A DNA stretch of 52,315 nt from Pseudomonadota bacterium (GTDB taxonomy: Bacteria > Pseudomonadota > Gammaproteobacteria > Burkholderiales > Burkholderiaceae_C), in contig JAKOZT010000040.1 of assembly GCA_029779845.1 (NCBI GenBank), forward strand, positions 1-52,315. Reading direction: 5' to 3'. Position 1 is the first letter of the stretch, and every line of letters begins with the position of its first letter. The position numbers were made by a program, and so were the translations under genes. Shown here in pieces: positions 48,928-52,315 of this stretch. The notes below the pieces were generated by a model. It had not been told where the DNA came from, did not search any database, and saw nothing but the letters and a program-made list of their open reading frames with translations.

Positions 48928-49307
48928 CTTCTGCGAGGAGGAAGCAGGCGCTCGTCTTCCGGCACCTCGGCGTCGCCGTCCATCTCCAGCGCCATCTGCG
49001 TGCACACCGCGCGGCACAGCGTCACCGCGCGCTGGTTGGCGATGCGGTAGTAGATCTGCGTGCCCTCGCGGCGCCGGCCGAGGATCTGCGCGCGGTACAG
49101 CGTGGCCAGGTGCTGCGACAGGTTGGGCTGCGTGGTGTCGATCTGCGCCAGCAGCTCGGAGACGTTGCGCTCGCCGTTGCACAGCGCCGACAGCAGCTTC
49201 AGCCGGATCGGCGTGGAGAGCAGCGAGAACAGCTCCGCCGCCGACTCGAAGACCTCGTCGGCCTCGGCGCCTTCGGTGCCTTTCGCGGCGGCGGGGGCAT
49301 CGTTCAT
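48924..49307 (-). CDS. ArsR/SmtB-family regulator, sulfur-oxidation type (SoxR/BigR-like)
   Basis: A 127-residue winged-helix repressor. Helix-turn-helix NVSELLAQIDTTQPNLSQHL and the wing ILGRRREGTQIYYRI are clear. Two cysteine positions, LLSALCNGE and LCRAVCTQM, resemble the thiol pair used by persulfide-sensing SoxR/BigR/SqrR repressors, and the surrounding genes are sulfur-oxidation genes. It likely represses them until persulfide forms a disulfide or polysulfide bridge. This is inference from residues and context; an arsenic or zinc sensor is less likely. Confidence 0.78.
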   Translation of the reverse strand: MNDAPAAAKGTEGAEADEVFESAAELFSLLSTPIRLKLLSALCNGERNVSELLAQIDTTQPNLSQHLATLYRAQILGRRREGTQIYYRIANQRAVTLCRAVCTQMALEMDGDAEVPEDERLLPPRRR

Positions 49308-49317
49308 GCCCGCCAGT

Positions 49318-49641
49318 CTAGCGTTTGCGCTCGAAGTGGTAGTGGTCGCGGTCGAGCACCGCGGCGATCGCGGTCACCTCTTCGGGAAAGAGGCTGAGCT
49401 TGAGCTCGCTGGCGCAGTACTCGACCATGCCGCGCAGCTTGCCGGCGCTGTCGATGCGGCCCTGGGGCCGGTAGATCGCGCTGCCGTCGCCGCCGACGCG
49501 GCGCGCGTGGCAGGCGCTGCACTGGTTCTCGGCGAGCAGCTTCTCGCCGAGCGCGAGATCGGCATCCTTGAAGATCGCGCCGCCTTGTGCGGATGCGGCC
49601 AGCGGCGCGGCCAGGACCAGGGTGATGAACAAAGGCTTCAT
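49318..49641 (-). CDS. Small periplasmic cytochrome c
   Basis: A 107-residue protein with a signal peptide (MKPLFITLVLAAPLAASA) and one haem-binding CSACH near residue 41. The rest is a single class-I-like domain, with GSAIYRPQGRIDSAGKLRGM and a His-rich end (LDRDHYHFERKR); a distal Met ligand is probably the one in RGMVEYC. It may carry electrons from sulfur-compound oxidation. The ATG overlaps the thioredoxin-like gene stop by four bases, so it is translated with it. Confidence 0.85.
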   Translation of the reverse strand: MKPLFITLVLAAPLAASAQGGAIFKDADLALGEKLLAENQCSACHARRVGGDGSAIYRPQGRIDSAGKLRGMVEYCASELKLSLFPEEVTAIAAVLDRDHYHFERKR

Positions 49642-50120
49642 GCGAGCAGCTCCATCACGTCCTCCTCGAACATCTCGCCGGCGAAGGATTGCTTGAGGCG
49701 CCCCTCGCGGTCGACCACCACGGTCAGCGGAATGACGTTGCGCGCGGCCAGCGCCGCGGCGAGCGCGGCGTGGTCGAGGCTGACCGGAAAGCCGTAACCC
49801 TTGTCCGCGAGGTAGCGGCGCACCACGGCGGGGTCCCGGTCGCGGCTGACCGTCAGCACCTGCGGCCCGCGGCCATCGCGCGCGGCGCGCCAGAGCTTGT
49901 CGATGTGCGCGTTGTGGCGGCGGCAGAACGGGCAGCTCTCCGACCAGAACACCACCACCTGCGCGCGCCCCGGCTGCGGCGTCCAGCGCGCGCCGTCGAG
50001 CAGCGTCACCTCGGGCCAGCGCACCACGTCGCCGCGCGCGGCGGGCGCGGCCAGCGTGGGCATGCAAACCCCCCCGGCAGCGGCCGCCGCCAGGAACTCG
50101 CGCCGCGTGGTCGGCTTCAC
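49638..50120 (-). CDS. Thioredoxin-like protein, Tat-exported (SoxW-like)
   Basis: A 160-residue protein from GTG 50120 with a twin-arginine signal (TTRREFLAAAAAGGV). The thioredoxin-fold active site is CPFC in FWSESCPFCRRHN; the cis-Pro is in NVIPLTVVVD. SoxW/TlpA-like proteins reduce disulfides of sulfur-oxidation or cytochrome proteins in the periplasm. The gene is coupled to its neighbours at both ends (GTGA with the hydrolase, ATGA with the cytochrome). Confidence 0.84.
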   Translation of the reverse strand: MKPTTRREFLAAAAAGGVCMPTLAAPAARGDVVRWPEVTLLDGARWTPQPGRAQVVVFWSESCPFCRRHNAHIDKLWRAARDGRGPQVLTVSRDRDPAVVRRYLADKGYGFPVSLDHAALAAALAARNVIPLTVVVDREGRLKQSFAGEMFEEDVMELLA

Positions 50121-51052
50121 TTCGCCTCGTGCTCCATCAGCAGGTAGGTGTTGTAGGCGTTGATGCGGTTGGCCGCCTTGAACAGCGGCAGCGCCTCGAA
50201 GCGCGACCAGTCGGCCTTGGCATACGCCTCCTCGAAGGGCTCCATGTTACGCGCCGCCTCGCCCATCGTCTTGCGCAGGTGAATGAGGTAGTCGCGCGTC
50301 GTCTGCAGGTCGGCGCGGGCGCTCGCGGCCGGCGAGGCCGGGCCGTGGCCGGGCACGATCACGGCCACGTCGAGCGCGAGCAGGCCGTCCAGCGCCTCGA
50401 TCCAGTGGCGGCTGTCGGCCTGGCCGACGAAGGGCACGCGGCCGCGGAACACCAGGTCGCCGGCGAACAGCGCGCGCAGCTGCGGCACGTAGACCACCAG
50501 GTCTTCCGGCGTGTGCGAGGGGCCGACCGGCAGCAGCCGGAATTCGACGCCGCCGATCTGGAGCGTCGCCGCACCGTCGATCCAGCGGTCGGCCGGCACC
50601 AGGCGCGTGTGCTCGTCGATCCAGGGGAACAGTTCCTCGCGGCTCGCCTTCAGCCGTTGCGCCGCGGTCTCGGAGTTGAGGTACTCGCCCGCGGCGCGCT
50701 GCGCGATCACCGTCGCGCCGGCCGCCTTGAAGGCCTGCAGGCCGTAGACATGGTCGGCGTGGTAGTGGGTGACGATCACGTGCGTCACCGGCTTGCCCGT
50801 GATGCGGCGGATCTGCGCGATCAGCTCTTCGGCCAGCGCTGGCGAGCCCAGCGCGTCGATCACCACCACGCCGTCGTTGGTGACCACGAAGCCGGCGTTG
50901 GAGATGAAGTTGCGGTTCGCCGCCGAGCCGAGCGCCGACTGGCCTTGCGCGATCCATACGCCGGGTGCCACGGCTTCCGGCTTTGGCGTGTCCTGCGCCG
51001 CCGCGCCCGCCTGCATCGCCAGCGCCAGCAGCAGCGCGCCCAGGGTTTTCAC
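50117..51052 (-). CDS. Periplasmic MBL-fold metallo-hydrolase (SoxH-like)
   Basis: About 311 residues from GTG 51052, with GGGAGG at a good distance; an ATG at 51088 is possible but lacks one. A Sec signal peptide (TLGALLLALAMQAGAAA) is followed by the metallo-beta-lactamase fold: THYHADHVYG (HxHxDH), GPSHTPEDL, AGDLVFRG and PGHGPAS give the two metal sites. Relatives include SoxH of sulfur-oxidation clusters and quinoprotein-associated hydrolases. The substrate is unknown. It is the first gene of the minus-strand operon and divergent from the cytochrome/FccB pair. Confidence 0.84.
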   Translation of the reverse strand: MKTLGALLLALAMQAGAAAQDTPKPEAVAPGVWIAQGQSALGSAANRNFISNAGFVVTNDGVVVIDALGSPALAEELIAQIRRITGKPVTHVIVTHYHADHVYGLQAFKAAGATVIAQRAAGEYLNSETAAQRLKASREELFPWIDEHTRLVPADRWIDGAATLQIGGVEFRLLPVGPSHTPEDLVVYVPQLRALFAGDLVFRGRVPFVGQADSRHWIEALDGLLALDVAVIVPGHGPASPAASARADLQTTRDYLIHLRKTMGEAARNMEPFEEAYAKADWSRFEALPLFKAANRINAYNTYLLMEHEAK

Positions 51053-51073
51053 GATTCGCGCCTCCCAATTGCA

Positions 51074-51104
51074 ACAGTAGATTCGCATTGACTGATATTT
51101 GAAT
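51074..51104 (-). promoter_or_regulatory. Promoter and imperfect palindrome upstream of the SoxH-like gene
   Basis: On the minus strand, a -35-like TTCAAA (51098-51103) and -10-like TACTGT (51074-51079) are 18 bases apart. Between and over them lies an imperfect inverted repeat 51081-51104 (ATTC-x2-AT ... AT-x2-GAAT). This is where a repressor such as the nearby ArsR protein could bind and control both divergent operons. The assignment is tentative. Confidence 0.45.
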
Positions 51105-51206
51105 CGCGCAGAAGCACGCTTGGCAAGCGCATAAACCCCGGGCCCGCCGCGCGAGACTCTGGACTCACAATCCGCGCGATCCGCAGCCCAGAAGAGGAGA
51201 GCCACG

Positions 51207-51530
51207 ATGTCCGTCCGTCCCCCGATGTTCGCCACCGCCGCCGTGCTGGCGCTGGCCTCGCCCTGGGCGCTGGCCCAGAGTCCGGACCCCAACCTGGCGC
51301 GCAACCTGGCGGCGACGTGCGCCAACTGCCACGGCACGAACGGGCAGGTGCGGGGCAAGGAAGTCAAGCCGCTGGCCGGGGTGTCGGCCGAGAAGATCCT
51401 GGCGCAGATTGCCGACTACAAGAGCGGCGCGCAGCCCGCGACGATCATGCACCAGATCTCCAAGGGCTACAGCGACGCGCAGCTCAAGCTGATCGCCGAG
51501 TGGTTCGCCGCCCAGAAGCCCGCGCAGTGA
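51207..51530 (+). CDS. fccA: Cytochrome c subunit, FccA-like
   Basis: A 107-residue class I cytochrome c with signal peptide (FATAAVLALASPWALA) and haem motif CANCH near residue 38. The axial Met is probably in TIMHQISKGYSDAQL, a segment typical of FccA/c4-like cytochromes, and the C-terminal helix is LIAEWFAAQKP. Next to FccB it should take electrons from sulfide oxidation. GAGGAGAG precedes the ATG. The gap to fccB is 13 bases, so the two form an operon. Confidence 0.84.
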   Translation: MSVRPPMFATAAVLALASPWALAQSPDPNLARNLAATCANCHGTNGQVRGKEVKPLAGVSAEKILAQIADYKSGAQPATIMHQISKGYSDAQLKLIAEWFAAQKPAQ

Positions 51531-51543
51531 GGAGGAGCGAAAG

Positions 51544-52315
51544 ATGAACGACACAACGATTTCCCGCCGCCGCGTGCTCGGCGCCGGCGCCGCGTTCGGC
51601 ACGCTGGCGCTGGCCGGCTGCGCGAGCTCTTCGTCCTCCGGGCCCTCGATCGGCCGCGTCGTCGTGGTCGGCGGCGGCTTCGGCGGCGCCACCGCGGCGC
51701 GCTACCTGAAGATGTGGGGCGGCAACGTCGACGTCACCCTGGTCGAGCGCAATACCAGCTTCGTCTCCTGCCCGATCTCCAACCTGGTGCTGGGCGGCTA
51801 CAAGCAGATCGCCGAGGTGACACGCGGCTACGACGGGCTGAAGGCGCTGGGCGTCAAGCTGGTGCAGGGCGAGGTGAGCGCCATCGACGCCGCCGCCCGG
51901 ACGGTGAAGCTGGCCGACGGCAGCACGCTGGGCTACGACCGGCTGATCGTCTCGCCCGGCATCGACTTCATGACCGAAGCGGTGGGCGGGCGGGGCACGC
52001 CGGCGGCGCAGGCGAAGTTCCTGCACAGCTGGAAGGCCGGCGCGCAGACCGTGGCGCTGCGCCGCCAGATCGAGGCGATGCCCGACGGCGGCGTGTTCGC
52101 GATCTCGATTCCGAAGGTGCCCTACCGCTGCCCGCCCGGTCCCTACGAGCGCGCCTGCGTGGTGGCCTCGTACCTGCAGCAGGCCAAGCCCAAGTCCAAT
52201 GTGCTGGTGCTCGACGCCAACCCGGAGGTGCAGTCGAAGAAGGCGCTGTTCGAGAAGGCCTTCAAGGACCGCTACGCCGGCATTCTGGAGTACCGCCCGA
52301 ACGCCGAGCTGAAGG
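51544..52315 (+). CDS. fccB: Flavocytochrome c sulfide dehydrogenase flavoprotein, partial
   Basis: The N-terminal 257 residues of an FAD-dependent sulfide dehydrogenase, cut by the window edge. A twin-arginine signal (SRRRVLGAGAAFG) is followed by the dinucleotide-binding VVVVGGGFGGATAARYL, then SCPISNLVLGG and YRCPPGPYERACVVASYL. The Cys in YRCPPG corresponds to the redox-active Cys that forms the covalent or disulfide centre in characterised FccB. It oxidises sulfide to sulfur or polysulfide and passes electrons to FccA. AGGAGGAG precedes the ATG. The C-terminal domain lies beyond the window. Confidence 0.9.
   Translation, partial: MNDTTISRRRVLGAGAAFGTLALAGCASSSSSGPSIGRVVVVGGGFGGATAARYLKMWGGNVDVTLVERNTSFVSCPISNLVLGGYKQIAEVTRGYDGLKALGVKLVQGEVSAIDAAARTVKLADGSTLGYDRLIVSPGIDFMTEAVGGRGTPAAQAKFLHSWKAGAQTVALRRQIEAMPDGGVFAISIPKVPYRCPPGPYERACVVASYLQQAKPKSNVLVLDANPEVQSKKALFEKAFKDRYAGILEYRPNAELK

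Overview
The window is very GC-rich DNA, and real genes use G or C at nearly every third codon position. Gene content points to a free-living beta-proteobacterium, probably Burkholderiales (Rubrivivax/Leptothrix-like): DUF2789, paired DUF2868/DUF3482, NsrR/NnrS, FccAB-type sulfide oxidation, and intergenic repeats of a style common in that order. Genus cannot be fixed from sequence alone. I see no tRNA, rRNA, CRISPR array, phage or plasmid backbone.

Layout, left to right. 1-6.2 kb: 3' end of an AraC regulator, a glycine-zipper/hydrolase fusion, a small membrane protein plus DUF2789, an MFS transporter, a large composite palindromic repeat (3653-4181), a glycine-zipper lipoprotein, a CadR-like MerR regulator, and an AT-richer scar (about 5072-5790) with a transposase remnant, an unknown ORF and a possible truncated host gene. 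6.2-14.3 kb: an Omp85-type outer-membrane protein and a complete AcrR-controlled RND efflux system with a near-textbook AcrR operator. 14.3-19 kb: TerC, then a Pho-box promoter driving two tandem alkaline phosphatases and a His-rich secreted protein. 19-26.8 kb: a GTPase/membrane pair (DUF3482/DUF2868), an orphan MbtH-like protein, a cysteine hydrolase with its GlxA-type regulator, an acyltransferase and a SUV3-like RNA helicase. 26.8-30.8 kb: a nitric-oxide response module (DUF2249, nsrR, nnrS, sirB2 on the minus strand; MIP18-like plus membrane protein on the plus strand) with two NsrR sites. 30.8-38.8 kb: a second copy of the palindromic repeat, a radical SAM protein, and a translationally coupled HD-GYP response regulator and 1287-residue hybrid kinase. 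38.8-48.3 kb: small secreted proteins, a Kef-type antiporter, a MoxR/DUF58/transglutaminase/lytic-transglycosylase run and a histone-deacetylase-family enzyme. 48.3-52.3 kb: a sulfur-oxidation module (ArsR regulator, cytochrome c, thioredoxin, metallo-hydrolase; divergent cytochrome c and FccB, cut by the window edge).

Structures that need explanation beyond gene calls are: (1) the composite palindromic element present at 3653-4181 and, inverted and partly collapsed, at 30813-31136; (2) the mobile-element scar near 5-6 kb; (3) a repeated pattern of -10-like hexamers 6-8 bases before start codons without Shine-Dalgarno sequences, suggesting leaderless mRNAs; (4) a dispersed repeat apparently used as the N-terminus of a secreted protein at 48.9 kb. 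Most genes are otherwise recognisable family members.
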